DNA of 64,000 nucleotides, taken from contig NZ_CP063815.1 of NCBI RefSeq assembly GCF_015277895.1, forward strand, positions 3,038,001 through 3,102,000, written 5' to 3'. Origin of the DNA: Microbacterium abyssi. GTDB taxonomy: Bacteria > Actinomycetota > Actinomycetes > Actinomycetales > Microbacteriaceae. Positions 17,018-26,382 of the stretch are shown here, in pieces. Below the pieces are notes generated by a model that saw only the letters and a list, made by a program, of their open reading frames with translations, was not told the origin of the DNA and made no database searches. Position 1 is the first letter of the stretch, and the number at the start of each line of letters is the position of its first letter. A program made the position numbers and the translations under genes.

Positions 17018-18649
17018 TCAGACCGTGACGTCGCCGATCAGGTTCACCTTGATGCCCATGCCGTCGAACATCGCGGCCTTGGCGATCAGGGCCTTGTCGG
17101 CGGTCTCGGCATCCGGCGCGTACACGAGCTGCGCGTGGTTGGCCTTGTGACGGGCCATGAACTGGTCGCGCGAGACGCCGTGCAGCACGACGTGCGCGAT
17201 CGGCCACTCCGGGTTGGTGGCCGCGTGACGACGAGCGGTCTCCTCCGCGGGCAGTTCGACTACCGAGGCACGGAAGATGTCGGCCTGCAGGATGCCGTCG
17301 GCGATGAACACACGCGAGAGCACGACCTCGCCGGGCTGCGAGACGCCGTTGAGCGTCGCACCACCCGCGGGGAAGAACACGTGCCCCTGACGCCAGCCCT
17401 CGGCCTTGTCCCAGCCGCCGAGGTGCGAGGCGGGAACCGAGCCCGAGATCTCGTACGCCCAGACGAACTGGCCGTCGTACTCCTCGCCCCAGCGCACGTC
17501 GTGCAGGGTGTTGTCGGGCACGAGCCCCATGGCGCGCCACACGCGGTCGGTGACCAGCGCGTCGACCGCGACGCCCTCATCGGCCTCGTTGAAGTGCGGG
17601 AAGGCGCGACCGGCGTGCAGTTCGCGTTTCCCGTCACGGGAGAACACCGGAGGACGCTCGGTCGAGTTCAGGATGCCCTCGGCGAGGTCGGATGCCGGGA
17701 CGAGATCCTTGAGGCCCTGCTGGTACTGGATGCCCACGGCATCCAGACCGAAGTCGTCCGCGATGCGGAGGGCGGCGATGTACATCTTCATCTGCCACTG
17801 CACCTGCTCACGGGTGAGCTCGGTGGCACCGTCCTCGCCGTACTTGAAGGTCATGCCGGCATCGATCAGCCAGTCATACGCAGCATTCGCCTCTTCCTCC
17901 TTGACCTGGAGCATCTCGGCGTACAGCGCGGACTGCGACAGCCGCTCCTTGTAGATGCCGGTCTGGTTGAGCAGCTCGTCGTCGAAGATGGCGTTGTACA
18001 TGCCCATGCAGCCCTCGTCGAAGACGCCGATGATGGCCTTCTCGTCGAGCAGCTGCGCGGCGAGCGCCTCGCCGAGCTGCTTCTCGGGGCTGTCCGGCAG
18101 GGCCGGGAGCTCGCGGACGTGCGAGTAGTCGTGGGTGATGGTGCCGGTCTCGGTCCACTCCTTCAGCCCCTGACGGAACCACTCGTCGGTGAAGTCGACC
18201 GACCAGGTGGTGGCGTACGGCTTGTCCATCTTCGTCAGGCCCGCGTTGAGGCCGAGGAGCCCGACCAGCCCCGGCCAGTCACCAGCGAAGTTGGCGACCG
18301 TGAGAATCGGGCCCTCGTGGGTGCGGAGCCCGGCGAGCACGTGGTGCGAGTACTGCCAGTTCGCGATCGCGACGATGAGCGGTGCGCCTGTGGGGATGTT
18401 CTTGAAGACCTCGAGGCCCATGCGCTGGCTGGAGATGAAGCCGTGTCCGGTCTCCGGGTCGACGTCGAAGGCGCGGACGACGCTCCAGCCGAGTCCCTCG
18501 AACACGCTGGTGACGCCGGCCTCGAGGGCGACCTGGGTCGGCCAGCCGCCGACGTTGGCCGACTCGCGCAGGTCACCGGAGGTGATCAGGTACGCGGTCT
18601 TGGGGGCGGATGCCGGACGCGTCGCCGGCGTGGGAAGGGTGTAGCTCAT
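17018..18649 (-). CDS. L-fucose isomerase-family ketol isomerase, predicted D-arabinose isomerase
   Basis: 543 residues, near the length of FucI. The sequence has the three-domain FucI/AraA-like layout: N-terminal Rossmann-like part (ITSGDLRESANVGGWPTQ, then WSVVRAFDVDPETG), middle part with acidic GVFDEGCMGMYNAIFDDELL, and a C-terminal beta domain with late histidines. L-fucose isomerases also convert D-arabinose to D-ribulose because the two sugars share configuration at C2-C4. Here it follows GH116 with an ATGA overlap and an FGGY kinase upstream, in a D-arabinan locus, so D-arabinose is the predicted substrate. No signal peptide, so cytoplasmic. L-fucose or another aldose is the alternative. 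Confidence 0.8.
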   Translation of the reverse strand: MSYTLPTPATRPASAPKTAYLITSGDLRESANVGGWPTQVALEAGVTSVFEGLGWSVVRAFDVDPETGHGFISSQRMGLEVFKNIPTGAPLIVAIANWQYSHHVLAGLRTHEGPILTVANFAGDWPGLVGLLGLNAGLTKMDKPYATTWSVDFTDEWFRQGLKEWTETGTITHDYSHVRELPALPDSPEKQLGEALAAQLLDEKAIIGVFDEGCMGMYNAIFDDELLNQTGIYKERLSQSALYAEMLQVKEEEANAAYDWLIDAGMTFKYGEDGATELTREQVQWQMKMYIAALRIADDFGLDAVGIQYQQGLKDLVPASDLAEGILNSTERPPVFSRDGKRELHAGRAFPHFNEADEGVAVDALVTDRVWRAMGLVPDNTLHDVRWGEEYDGQFVWAYEISGSVPASHLGGWDKAEGWRQGHVFFPAGGATLNGVSQPGEVVLSRVFIADGILQADIFRASVVELPAEETARRHAATNPEWPIAHVVLHGVSRDQFMARHKANHAQLVYAPDAETADKALIAKAAMFDGMGIKVNLIGDVTV

Positions 18650-21225
18650 GATTCCTCCGGTGTTGAGTGGTTGTCTGGGAGCCGCGCGGCGTACACGTCG
18701 CCGGCACGGAGTCGGATGCCACGGGCGATGGTCGCACCGTGGAGCTGCAGTTCATCGGCCACGAGACGGCCGCCGTCGAGGCGGAGCGTGAGGGTGTCGC
18801 CGTCGATCTCGACGCGCCCCCACCCCGTACCCGTGGTGAACAGCGATCGGAAGGGGCCGCTCGTGGCCGGCGCGAAGCCGAGCGTGCGCGACGGGGCGTC
18901 CCACTGCGCGCCGGCAGCGGCGATGATCAGAGCCCAGGACGCCAGCGAGCGGGCGTAGTGGTTGCCGCACTCGATCTCGTTCCACGGGTTGCGATGGGCA
19001 CCGTCGTATCGTGCGCGCAGCGTGCGCTCGATCAGCAGGGCGTCCTCTGTGCGGCCGGCGAACATCAGGGATGCCGCAACCTGGTGCTCGATGCCCGTCC
19101 ACACCTCGTCGGAGTACACGAACGGGATCGCGGGCCGTCCGCCGCGCGGCCACGAGGCGAGCAGCAGTCCGCCCTCGTCGTTCAATGCGTACACGCGCTG
19201 CGTGCTCTCGTGCCGGGACAGGTCGACGCGGTGGTTGTGGGCGACGATCGCGGCGAGCGCGGACTCGATGCGCTCGGGCGGCAGCAGATGCCCGAGTCCT
19301 CCGAGGAAGGCGTGGAACTGTCCGAGCAGCTGGTCGGAGAGGATGCCCTCGCCGTACTGGTAGCGATGCTGGTCGACGTCGGAGATCACCTGCCGGTAGT
19401 ACTCGCCGTTCCAGAGGACGGCATCCATGGCATCCGCCGCGCGGTCGGCGCGCGCCGACCAGTCCCGCGCACGATCGGTCTCGCCGAGGTGTTCGGCCAT
19501 CCGGGCGCCGGCGCGCAGGGCGGCGAGGAGGATGCCGTTCGCGAGCGGCTCGATCCCGTGGAACTCGATGTCGTAGGTGTTGTGCAGCTCGCCGTCGAGC
19601 AGGCCGTCGCCGTCGCGGTCCCATTCGCGGAGCGCGTGGTCGAGCGAGCGGGATGCCGCCGGCCACAGCTCCGCGAGGAAGTCGTCGTCGCCGCTGAAGC
19701 GCCACTCCCTGTGCAGGCGCAGCAGGGTGCCGAGCTGTCCGTCGACGGCTGGACCCATGAACCACGACGGGCCGCCGAAGACGCGGTTGCCACGGAACTT
19801 CTGGGCGCCGCCTGCATCCGTCTCGAGCAGGTACTCGGCCCGGCGCGCGCTGCGCTCGAGCGACGGGAAAAGCCACGCCGCCGTCTGCGCGTAAGACCAG
19901 ACGTGGGTGCAGGTGCCCTCGCAGGATCCGCCGTGGTCGAAGGACCCCTCCCAGGCGGCGAACACGGGGCCCTCGCCCAGCTCGGGGTTGGGCGATTCGA
20001 GCACGAAGCAGGTCGTCGAGCGGAGGGCGGCGATGTTCGCACCGGCTGCGTCGCTGATGACGGGATCGAGGCTGCCGCCGTAGAGTGCCGCGACGAAGGC
20101 GTTCGTCTTGTCCTCGAGCGCGGGGAGCTCGCGGTGCAGGTGCGCGGCTGCCGACCAGGCGTCGGGCCAGAGCGTGGCGTAGTGGTTGCGGACGACGCCG
20201 CTCTCGGGGTCGTCCAGGATGATGTGGCCGTGCCAGCCGCGGCGCCGGTTGGGGAAGCTCCAGGCGAGCACGAACTCGAAGTCGTAGCTCTCCCCGGGAG
20301 CGAGCGTGTGCACGATGCCGAGGGACCCGGTGCGGATCCGCGGCAGCTTCGCCATCATCTGCTCTTCGGTCAGCTGGGTGTCCGCGCCATCGGCGTCCAG
20401 CTCCGCGAACAGCCCGTGCGGACGGTCCTCCAGCGTGAGCCGGGGCTCGGGTGCCAGCACCCCGTCGTCGGCGAGGTCGTTCCAGAACAGCCGGGCGCCG
20501 TCGGGCCAGTAGCTGGTCACCCATTGCGGTTTCACGGTGGTCGAGGCGTCCGTCGTGGTCAGGCTCAGGGTGCCGTAGCCGGGGTCGTCCTCGGGGAGGT
20601 CGATGCCGAAGTCGAGCCCGCGCACGTCGCCGTCGTCGCGCCAGCGGACGGTCTGCGTGGCGCGCATGCCCCAGGGCGCGTCGGGCCCCGGCGTACCGCG
20701 ACCGGCGGTGTGCGAGACGCTGCCGGCGACGGTCACGGCGACCGGCGACGGCCCCGGGTTGGTCACCCGGTAGCGCAGCACGGCGGCGGGGATGCCGGAC
20801 GCATCAGCGTCGAGCGGCACGAGAGGCGTGAAGGCGCGGAGCGAGACGTCGACGGGAAGGTCGTCGTCGGTGAAGTCGATGTCGACCACGGGATACTCGC
20901 CGTGGAGCGTTGCCCCGGCGAGCCGCGGCAGGCCCGCGAGCTGGTCGAACGGGTATCCGGCATCCGCGTCGTGACGGCCGGTGAACCGCGCCTCGAGAAC
21001 GCGGGTGATCGCCTCGCCGCCTTCGGGCGCCGCGTGGATCGCGAAGAAGGAGTGCGGGTTGCGGCGACCCTTGTCGGGCAGGTTCTCCAGCTCCCAGTCG
21101 CGCAGCTCGCCGCGCGCGCCGAGCGAGACGTTGCCGGTGCCGATGCCGCCGAGCGGGAAGGCGGTGGCCTGCGAGGTGTGCGGGATGCCGCGCGCCCGGC
21201 GCTGCGCAGGCTGCCGCTCACTCAC
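18646..21225 (-). CDS. GH116-family glycosidase, predicted exo-beta-D-arabinofuranosidase
   Basis: 859 residues. An N-terminal beta-sandwich begins AFPLGGIGTGNVSLGARGELRDWELENLP, the DUF608/GH116 opening. A C-terminal (alpha/alpha)6 barrel carries AWEGSFDHGGSCEGTCTHVWSYAQ (about 425-447) and HNTYDIEFHGIEPLANG (about 549-565). E426 or E436 and D552 are candidate nucleophile and acid/base. No signal peptide, so intracellular. GH116 of Microbacterium arabinogalactanolyticum is known as an exo-beta-D-arabinofuranosidase; other GH116 members are glucosylceramidases or glucosidases. I chose GTG 21225, which overlaps the kinase stop by 8 bases. A longer upstream reading lies inside the kinase gene in another frame. 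Confidence 0.87.
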   Translation of the reverse strand: MSERQPAQRRARGIPHTSQATAFPLGGIGTGNVSLGARGELRDWELENLPDKGRRNPHSFFAIHAAPEGGEAITRVLEARFTGRHDADAGYPFDQLAGLPRLAGATLHGEYPVVDIDFTDDDLPVDVSLRAFTPLVPLDADASGIPAAVLRYRVTNPGPSPVAVTVAGSVSHTAGRGTPGPDAPWGMRATQTVRWRDDGDVRGLDFGIDLPEDDPGYGTLSLTTTDASTTVKPQWVTSYWPDGARLFWNDLADDGVLAPEPRLTLEDRPHGLFAELDADGADTQLTEEQMMAKLPRIRTGSLGIVHTLAPGESYDFEFVLAWSFPNRRRGWHGHIILDDPESGVVRNHYATLWPDAWSAAAHLHRELPALEDKTNAFVAALYGGSLDPVISDAAGANIAALRSTTCFVLESPNPELGEGPVFAAWEGSFDHGGSCEGTCTHVWSYAQTAAWLFPSLERSARRAEYLLETDAGGAQKFRGNRVFGGPSWFMGPAVDGQLGTLLRLHREWRFSGDDDFLAELWPAASRSLDHALREWDRDGDGLLDGELHNTYDIEFHGIEPLANGILLAALRAGARMAEHLGETDRARDWSARADRAADAMDAVLWNGEYYRQVISDVDQHRYQYGEGILSDQLLGQFHAFLGGLGHLLPPERIESALAAIVAHNHRVDLSRHESTQRVYALNDEGGLLLASWPRGGRPAIPFVYSDEVWTGIEHQVAASLMFAGRTEDALLIERTLRARYDGAHRNPWNEIECGNHYARSLASWALIIAAAGAQWDAPSRTLGFAPATSGPFRSLFTTGTGWGRVEIDGDTLTLRLDGGRLVADELQLHGATIARGIRLRAGDVYAARLPDNHSTPEES

Positions 21226-22714
21226 GGCGGGCTCCGCGCTGTTCGGCCGCGAGCTCGTGCACGACGTCCTTGGATCCCTCGTACAGGCGCACGTAGCGGT
21301 CGAAGAGCGTGTCGTAGAAGTCGGCGAGCGCCGGGTCGGGCCTGATGGTCTCGGTGATCGGGTTCCAGTCCGTGATGACCGGGGCTTCGCCCTCGTTCGC
21401 GACGGCGGATGCCGCGAGGAACGCAGCCCCGTAGCTGGCGCCGATCGTCGTCGCGGGCAGCTCCTGCACGAGACCCGTGACGTCGGAGACGACCTGCAGC
21501 CAGAGGCGGCCCTGCGTGCCCCCGCCGACGGCGACGATGCGACGGATGTCGGCGCCCGCCGCACGCATGGTCTCGACGTTGTGCCGCACCCCGAGCGCGG
21601 TTGCTTCGAGGGCGGCGCGGTACAGGTCGCCGCGGGTGTGCTCGAGGGTGAGTCCCGCGATGACGCCGCGGGCGTCCGGGTCCTGGATGGGCGTGCGCTC
21701 CCCCGCGAAGTACGGCAGGACGAGCAGCCCGTTCGCGCCGGGGCCGGAGGTCTCGGCATCCGCCAGCAGATCCGGATAGTCGGAGCCGGTGAGATCCTTC
21801 AGCCACGCCGTCAGCGCGCCCGAGGTGGACAGGCCGCCGGCGAGGTTGCGGGTGCCGGGGAACGCGCCGGCGGTGGTCCACATCGACGGGGTGCGCAACG
21901 TCTCATCGCCGGTGGCGACCAGGAACATGGTCGTGCCGTACATCAGCATGAGGTCAGAGGCCCCGTGGGCGCCGACGCTGACCGCCTCGGTCCAGGCGTC
22001 GATCGTGCCGGTGATGACCGGTGTGCCCTCCGGAATGCCGGTGAGCTCTGCCGCTTCGGCGGTCACGTGGCCGGCGATCTCACCCGCCCAGGTGAGCCGC
22101 GGCTGTTCGATCCGGCCGGCGTAGCGCTGCCACCACGCGTCATACCAGGTCTCGTTCTCGATGTCGTAGAGCGGCGAGGTCTGGCTGGCCGACTGGTGGT
22201 CGAGCACATAGGCGCCGGTGAGATGGCGGGCGAGCCAGGATGCCGGCATGAAGAAGCGCTCGGCGCGGGACCAGGCATCCGGCTCCTCGTCCGCGATCCA
22301 GGCGATCTTCGCGCCGCCGGCCTGCGAGGTGAGGGTCGAGCCGCCGATGCGGGTGATCTCGTCGGTGCCGAGTTCGTCGTTCATGCGGGTGATCTGGGCG
22401 CCGGAGCGCGTGTCGACGCCGTAGAGGATCGCCGGGCGGACGGGCTGGTCGTCGGCGTCGGCCAGGAGCACGCAGGGGCCCATGCCGCTGACGCCGACGG
22501 CGGTGATCTCGGCGTCCTGGTGGGCGGCGATCAGCTCGCGGGCGATGTCGGTGAACTCGTCCCACCAGATGCCCGCGTCCATCTCGACCCAGCCGGTGTG
22601 CGGGCGGTCGACGTCGTGCGCACGAGTGGCGGATGCCACGATCCTGCCGTCCTCGGCGACGAGCACGCCCTTCGTGCTCGACGTGCCGACGTCGACACCG
22701 AGGGTGCAGCGCAT
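21218..22714 (-). CDS. FGGY-family carbohydrate kinase, predicted D-ribulokinase
   Basis: 498 residues, standard for FGGY kinases. Motifs: LGVDVGTSSTKGVL at the N-terminus (phosphate loop 1), GVSGMGPCVLLADADDQPVRPAILYGVDTR for the sugar pocket, TGTIDAWTEAVSVGA with the catalytic Asp region, and VGGGTQGRLWLQVVSDVTG for adenosine binding. Start ATG 22714 follows GGGAGGA. First gene of the kinase-GH116-isomerase operon, with its own operator at 22755. Together with the isomerase it would give D-arabinose to D-ribulose to D-ribulose 5-phosphate. Xylulokinase-like specificity cannot be excluded by sequence alone. Confidence 0.85.
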   Translation of the reverse strand: MRCTLGVDVGTSSTKGVLVAEDGRIVASATRAHDVDRPHTGWVEMDAGIWWDEFTDIARELIAAHQDAEITAVGVSGMGPCVLLADADDQPVRPAILYGVDTRSGAQITRMNDELGTDEITRIGGSTLTSQAGGAKIAWIADEEPDAWSRAERFFMPASWLARHLTGAYVLDHQSASQTSPLYDIENETWYDAWWQRYAGRIEQPRLTWAGEIAGHVTAEAAELTGIPEGTPVITGTIDAWTEAVSVGAHGASDLMLMYGTTMFLVATGDETLRTPSMWTTAGAFPGTRNLAGGLSTSGALTAWLKDLTGSDYPDLLADAETSGPGANGLLVLPYFAGERTPIQDPDARGVIAGLTLEHTRGDLYRAALEATALGVRHNVETMRAAGADIRRIVAVGGGTQGRLWLQVVSDVTGLVQELPATTIGASYGAAFLAASAVANEGEAPVITDWNPITETIRPDPALADFYDTLFDRYVRLYEGSKDVVHELAAEQRGARRE

Positions 22715-22754
22715 GCGGTCCTCCCTGATCGCGAGTTGTGATGACAGCCTACGC

Positions 22755-22766
22755 GAAATCGATTTC
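22755..22766. promoter_or_regulatory. LacI operator in the kinase operon promoter
   Basis: GAAATCGATTTC is a perfect 12-bp palindrome with a central CG, as expected for a LacI-family site. On the minus strand it sits between TTGCGG (22770-22775) and TAGGCT (22746-22751) with 18-bp spacing, so bound repressor would block polymerase. Identical copies lie at 32689 and 33902. Confidence 0.82.
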
Positions 22767-22911
22767 ATGCCGCAAGCAGGTCGGCCGATCCGTCGGGACG
22801 GGCCCGCCGATCCATCGGGAGGGGTCGCATGTGGTCGCCTGGCCGCGCGCGAGGCGACCAATCGCGCCACCTCCGGTGCGAGCCGCGGCGCGGGCTCGGC
22901 GGGGCGGCGAC

Positions 22912-23892
22912 TCAGCGCAGGATGCTGGCGGACTGCAGTTCGTTGCGCAGCACGACCGTGCGCGCGGGCTGCTGGTCTCCGCGAATGCGCTCGAGCAGCA
23001 TGTTCGCCGCGGTGACGCCCATGTGTCGGGCCGGCAACCGCACCACGGTCACCGCACTCGGCGAGAGCGTCGTGAACGGCAGCGATCCGATGACCGCGAC
23101 GCCGACGGCGGGAGGGGTGAGTCCGTGCTCGGTGAGCACCTGGATCGCCCCGACGCCGATGAGGTTGTTTCCGGCGACGACGGCATCCGGCGGCTCGGGC
23201 AGTGCGAGCAGCTCCTCCATGGCAGCGCGGCCGCCGTCCACCCGGAAGGTCGAGAAGCGCAGCAGGTCGGGGTCGGTGTCGCGGCCGTCCGCGGTGATGG
23301 CATCCTGCCATCCGGCGGCGCGCTCGGCGGCGGTGTCGATGTGGGCCGGACCCCCGATGTACGCGATGCGGCGGTAACCGGCGCGGATGAGGTCCTTCGT
23401 CGCCGAGGTTCCCGCGGCACGGTTCGCCATCACGACGCCGTCGACGTCGTACGCGGTGTGGCGGTCGACGGCGACGACGGGCCGTCCGGTCGAGATGATC
23501 TGATCGAGGTTCGAGAGCTCGGAGGAGGTCGCGATGATGACGCCGGACATGTGCTCGGCGATCGCGATCTGCAGGTATGTCGACTCCTTGTCGACCTGGG
23601 CATCCGAGTTGCACAGGACCACGGAGTAGCCGGCCTTGGAGGCGACGTCCTCGACGCCGCGCGCCATCTCGGTGAAGTACGGGTTCTCGATGTCGGGGAT
23701 CACGAGGGCGATGACCTCGGAGCTCTGCGTACGGAGTGTGCGCGCGGCGCGGTTGGGCGTGAAGTTCAGCTGCTTCGCGGCGTCGCGGACCGCGGCGACC
23801 TTCTCGTTGGACACGCTGGTGCCGTTGAAGACGCGCGAGACAGTGGCCGGCGAGACTCCGGCCAGCTCCGCGACGTCGTAGATCGTGGACAT
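22912..23892 (-). CDS. LacI-family regulator of the D-arabinan locus
   Basis: 326 residues. The N-terminal helix-turn-helix (STIYDVAELAGVSPATVSRVFNGTSVSNEKVAAV) and hinge RAARTLRTQSS precede a periplasmic-binding-like sensor (VIALVIPDIENPYFTEMARGVED, then NRAAGTSATKDLIRAGYRRIAYIGGP). ATG 23892 follows GAGG; an in-frame GTG lies 6 bases upstream. It sits next to the GH172 gene in divergent orientation with a GAAATCGATTAC site between, and perfect copies occur at three other promoters in the locus. It is probably a repressor released by D-arabinose or an arabino-oligosaccharide. Confidence 0.92.
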   Translation of the reverse strand: MSTIYDVAELAGVSPATVSRVFNGTSVSNEKVAAVRDAAKQLNFTPNRAARTLRTQSSEVIALVIPDIENPYFTEMARGVEDVASKAGYSVVLCNSDAQVDKESTYLQIAIAEHMSGVIIATSSELSNLDQIISTGRPVVAVDRHTAYDVDGVVMANRAAGTSATKDLIRAGYRRIAYIGGPAHIDTAAERAAGWQDAITADGRDTDPDLLRFSTFRVDGGRAAMEELLALPEPPDAVVAGNNLIGVGAIQVLTEHGLTPPAVGVAVIGSLPFTTLSPSAVTVVRLPARHMGVTAANMLLERIRGDQQPARTVVLRNELQSASILR

Positions 23893-23971
23893 GTGCACCT
23901 CACTGCATCTTCCGGTTGCCCGGTCGTGATGAAACAGTATCGTGCCCGAGGGCGCCCTGGCGCTCGAGTCT

Positions 23972-23983
23972 GAAATCGATTAC
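23972..23983. promoter_or_regulatory. LacI operator (one mismatch) between regulator and GH172 gene
   Basis: GAAATCGATTAC differs from the perfect palindrome GAAATCGATTTC at one base. It lies in the divergent gap between the LacI gene and the GH172 gene, so it can govern both. The weaker match would suit autoregulation at lower affinity (inference). Confidence 0.7.
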
Positions 23984-24048
23984 ATTTGGGACACCGCGAT
24001 GCCCGGCGCCTTCCCGCCGGCCAGACACACAAGGACGTGAACGAAGAG

Positions 24049-25182
24049 ATGACATCCGCACCCTCTGATCTCGCATCGATCGCCGCACTGCGCTCCGTGC
24101 AGACCCGATCGATCTCGCCGGAGAACTTCGACGGCTCCGTCGGGGGCGGCGGTCGCGCCACCGAGGGGACGGGCGCCTCCTGCGCCCGCGATCTCGGGCC
24201 GGGCTGGAAGATCTCGCCCAGCGTCGACATCAAGGCCGGAGAGACCTTCGAGCTGGCAGACATCCAGGGCGCGGGCAAGATCACGCACATCTGGATCACC
24301 ACTCACACCGACAACTGGCGCACGCTGCTGTTGCGCGCATACTGGGACGGCGCGGAGGAGCCCGCCGTCGAGGTGCCGTACGGCGACTTCTTCTGCAACG
24401 GCTGGGGCGTCTTCTCGCAGGTGAACTCGCAGACCATCGCCGCCAACCCGCACGGCGGGTTCAACTCCTACTGGCCGATGCCGTTCCGCGACGGCGCACG
24501 CCTGACGATCGAGAACACCTCGGTCGTCGACGTCCGCGTTTACTACCAGGTCACCTACGAGATCGGCGGCGACTACTCGAACGACGCCTACTTCCACGCG
24601 CAGTGGCGCCGCTCGAATCCCCTCGAGGACAAGACACCGCACACGATCCTCGAGGGCATCGAGGGCCAGGGGCAGTACGTCGGCACCTACATCGCGTGGG
24701 GTGTGAACTCGAACGGCTGGTGGGGCGAGGGCGAGATCAAGTTCTATCTCGACGACGACACCGATTACCCGACGATCGCCGGCACCGGAACCGAGGATTA
24801 CTTCGGCGGCGCCTGGAACTTCGACATCCCCGGCCAGGGGTACACCGAGTTCTCCACCCCGTACCTCGGGATGCCGCAGGTGATCAAGCCCGACGGCCTG
24901 TACGTCTCGCAGCAGCGGTTCGGCATGTACCGCTGGCATCTGCTGGACCCCATTCACTTCAGCTCCGGCATCCCGAAGGTCGACATCCAGGCGCTCGGCT
25001 GGCGAAGCGGATGGCGCTACCTGCCGCTGCGCGACGACATCGCCTCGACCGCGGTGTTCTACCTCGACCGCCCGACGGCACGCCGCCCGAAGACGCCGAC
25101 GGCCGACGACATGGAGGTGCACTTGAGCACCGCTCCGGTTCCGGACATCGGCGCGACGCCACCGCGGGCGCCCCAGGACTGA
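24049..25182 (+). CDS. GH172 (DUF2961) glycosidase, predicted exo-alpha-D-arabinofuranosidase
   Basis: 377 residues, single DUF2961 domain. Conserved stretches include GAGKITHIWIT (about 74-84), PYGDFFCNGWG (110-120), WWGEGEIKFYLDDD (224-237) and GTGTEDYFGGAWNF (245-258). E229 and E249 are the likely catalytic carboxylates, matching the spacing of the acidic pair in the founding difructose-dianhydride enzyme. No signal peptide, so it should act on imported oligosaccharides. GH172 includes enzymes that remove alpha-D-arabinofuranose from mycobacterial arabinan. ATG 24049 is chosen because upstream codons overlap the promoter. The next gene begins 4 bases after its stop. Confidence 0.9.
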   Translation: MTSAPSDLASIAALRSVQTRSISPENFDGSVGGGGRATEGTGASCARDLGPGWKISPSVDIKAGETFELADIQGAGKITHIWITTHTDNWRTLLLRAYWDGAEEPAVEVPYGDFFCNGWGVFSQVNSQTIAANPHGGFNSYWPMPFRDGARLTIENTSVVDVRVYYQVTYEIGGDYSNDAYFHAQWRRSNPLEDKTPHTILEGIEGQGQYVGTYIAWGVNSNGWWGEGEIKFYLDDDTDYPTIAGTGTEDYFGGAWNFDIPGQGYTEFSTPYLGMPQVIKPDGLYVSQQRFGMYRWHLLDPIHFSSGIPKVDIQALGWRSGWRYLPLRDDIASTAVFYLDRPTARRPKTPTADDMEVHLSTAPVPDIGATPPRAPQD

Positions 25183-25186
25183 CGCC

Positions 25187-26353
25187 GTGCGCCGCGCCGT
25201 CGCTTCGGCCGGGCTCGCCGCACTGGTGCTCGTGGCGACCGGATGCTCGTCGCCGGCGCCGGACGGGATGCCCGCGCCGATGCCCGACGCGGCGTTCTCG
25301 GCGATCGTCGCGGACAAGCCGACCGCCATCGGCATCTCCGATGGCGACCTGTGGCCCAGCTGCTGGTCGGAGGACGACGCGCTGTACACCGCCAACGGCG
25401 ACGGCGCAGGATTCGGCAACGAGTTCAGCGACATCGTGATGAACCGGGTGAGCGGCACCCCGGCATCCGATGACCTGACCGGCGAGGCGCTCGCGCTCGG
25501 CGACGAGCTGGGCCAGGTGTGGTCGGGCGAGGGCTTCTCGCGCAAGCCGACCGGAATGCTGTGCATCGGCGGCAGCATCTACCTCGCCGTGCAGGATCTC
25601 GCGTTGGACTTCAACGCCGCCCCCGCGGCCACGATCGCGCGCAGCGATGACCACGGCGAGACCTGGATGTGGGATCAGACGGCACCGATGTTCGACGACG
25701 GCGTGTTCACGACGATCTGGTTCGCCGACTACGGTCAGGATGCGGCATCCGCGCCCGATCCCGGCTACGCGTACGCGTACGGGCTCGACGGGAATTGGCG
25801 CGATTCCTTCTCGGATGCCGTGCCGGACCCGACGGAACTGTTCCTCGCGCGCGTCCCGGTCGAGTCGGTGCAGGATGCCGAGACGTGGGAGTTCTACGCC
25901 GGCGAGCCGGGCGATGCGGATGCCACGTGGACGGACGATATCGCGTCGAAGCGCCCGGTCCTTATCGATGAGCGACGACAGCATCCCGGCGAAGGGAACA
26001 ACGACGACGATGCGGGTCAGACCGTCGGCGTGCACGACCTGAGCGTCATCTCGCAGGGCGGGGTGACCTACCTGCCGAAGCGTGATCGCTATCTGTACAC
26101 GTCGTGGACGGAGTTCACCTTCGAGTTCTACGAATCGCCGACCCCATGGGGTCCGTGGACGCTGTTCCTCTCGGAGGACTTCGGCGAGTACCCGTGGGAT
26201 GCCGAGCGCATCGGCGGGTACGGCACGACGATCCCATCGAAGTTCGTCTCGGAGGATGAGAAGACGATGTGGGTGCAGTCCAACGTCTGCCCGTGCGCAC
26301 CGGCGGGGACGACGTCGTACTGGTTCGGCCTGCGCGAGCTGACCCTGGGCTGA
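25187..26353 (+). CDS. Lipoprotein with DUF4185-like propeller, predicted GH183 endo-D-arabinanase
   Basis: 388 residues. The N-terminus MRRAVASAGLAALVLVATGCSS is a lipoprotein signal with lipobox ATGC, so the enzyme is surface-anchored. Repeated beta-blade segments follow: GDLWPSCWSEDDALYTANGDG, then SDDHGETWMWDQ, and TYLPKRDRYLYTSWTEF with WGPWTLF, as in DUF4185/GH183 propellers. It is coupled to the GH172 gene. The GDxW acidic segment near residue 50 is a candidate active-site strand. Similarity to the second GH183 candidate at 32721 is low, consistent with two different endo-enzymes known from Microbacterium; a sialidase-fold lectin is the alternative. Confidence 0.72.
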   Translation: MRRAVASAGLAALVLVATGCSSPAPDGMPAPMPDAAFSAIVADKPTAIGISDGDLWPSCWSEDDALYTANGDGAGFGNEFSDIVMNRVSGTPASDDLTGEALALGDELGQVWSGEGFSRKPTGMLCIGGSIYLAVQDLALDFNAAPAATIARSDDHGETWMWDQTAPMFDDGVFTTIWFADYGQDAASAPDPGYAYAYGLDGNWRDSFSDAVPDPTELFLARVPVESVQDAETWEFYAGEPGDADATWTDDIASKRPVLIDERRQHPGEGNNDDDAGQTVGVHDLSVISQGGVTYLPKRDRYLYTSWTEFTFEFYESPTPWGPWTLFLSEDFGEYPWDAERIGGYGTTIPSKFVSEDEKTMWVQSNVCPCAPAGTTSYWFGLRELTLG

Positions 26354-26382
26354 GACCGCCCGCTGACGAAAGGAATGAGGAC

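Noticed and set aside
21226..21759. N-terminal extension of the GH116 frame to 1037 residues
   Set aside because: The extra part lies inside the FGGY kinase gene in another frame and is Ser/Arg-rich without family character. GTG 21225 fits the operon overlap.
22715..23614. Apparent fusion of the FGGY kinase frame with an upstream 300-residue region
   Set aside because: The upstream part is an Arg/His-rich shadow of the LacI gene. ATG 22714 has a clear ribosome binding site and starts the kinase domain.
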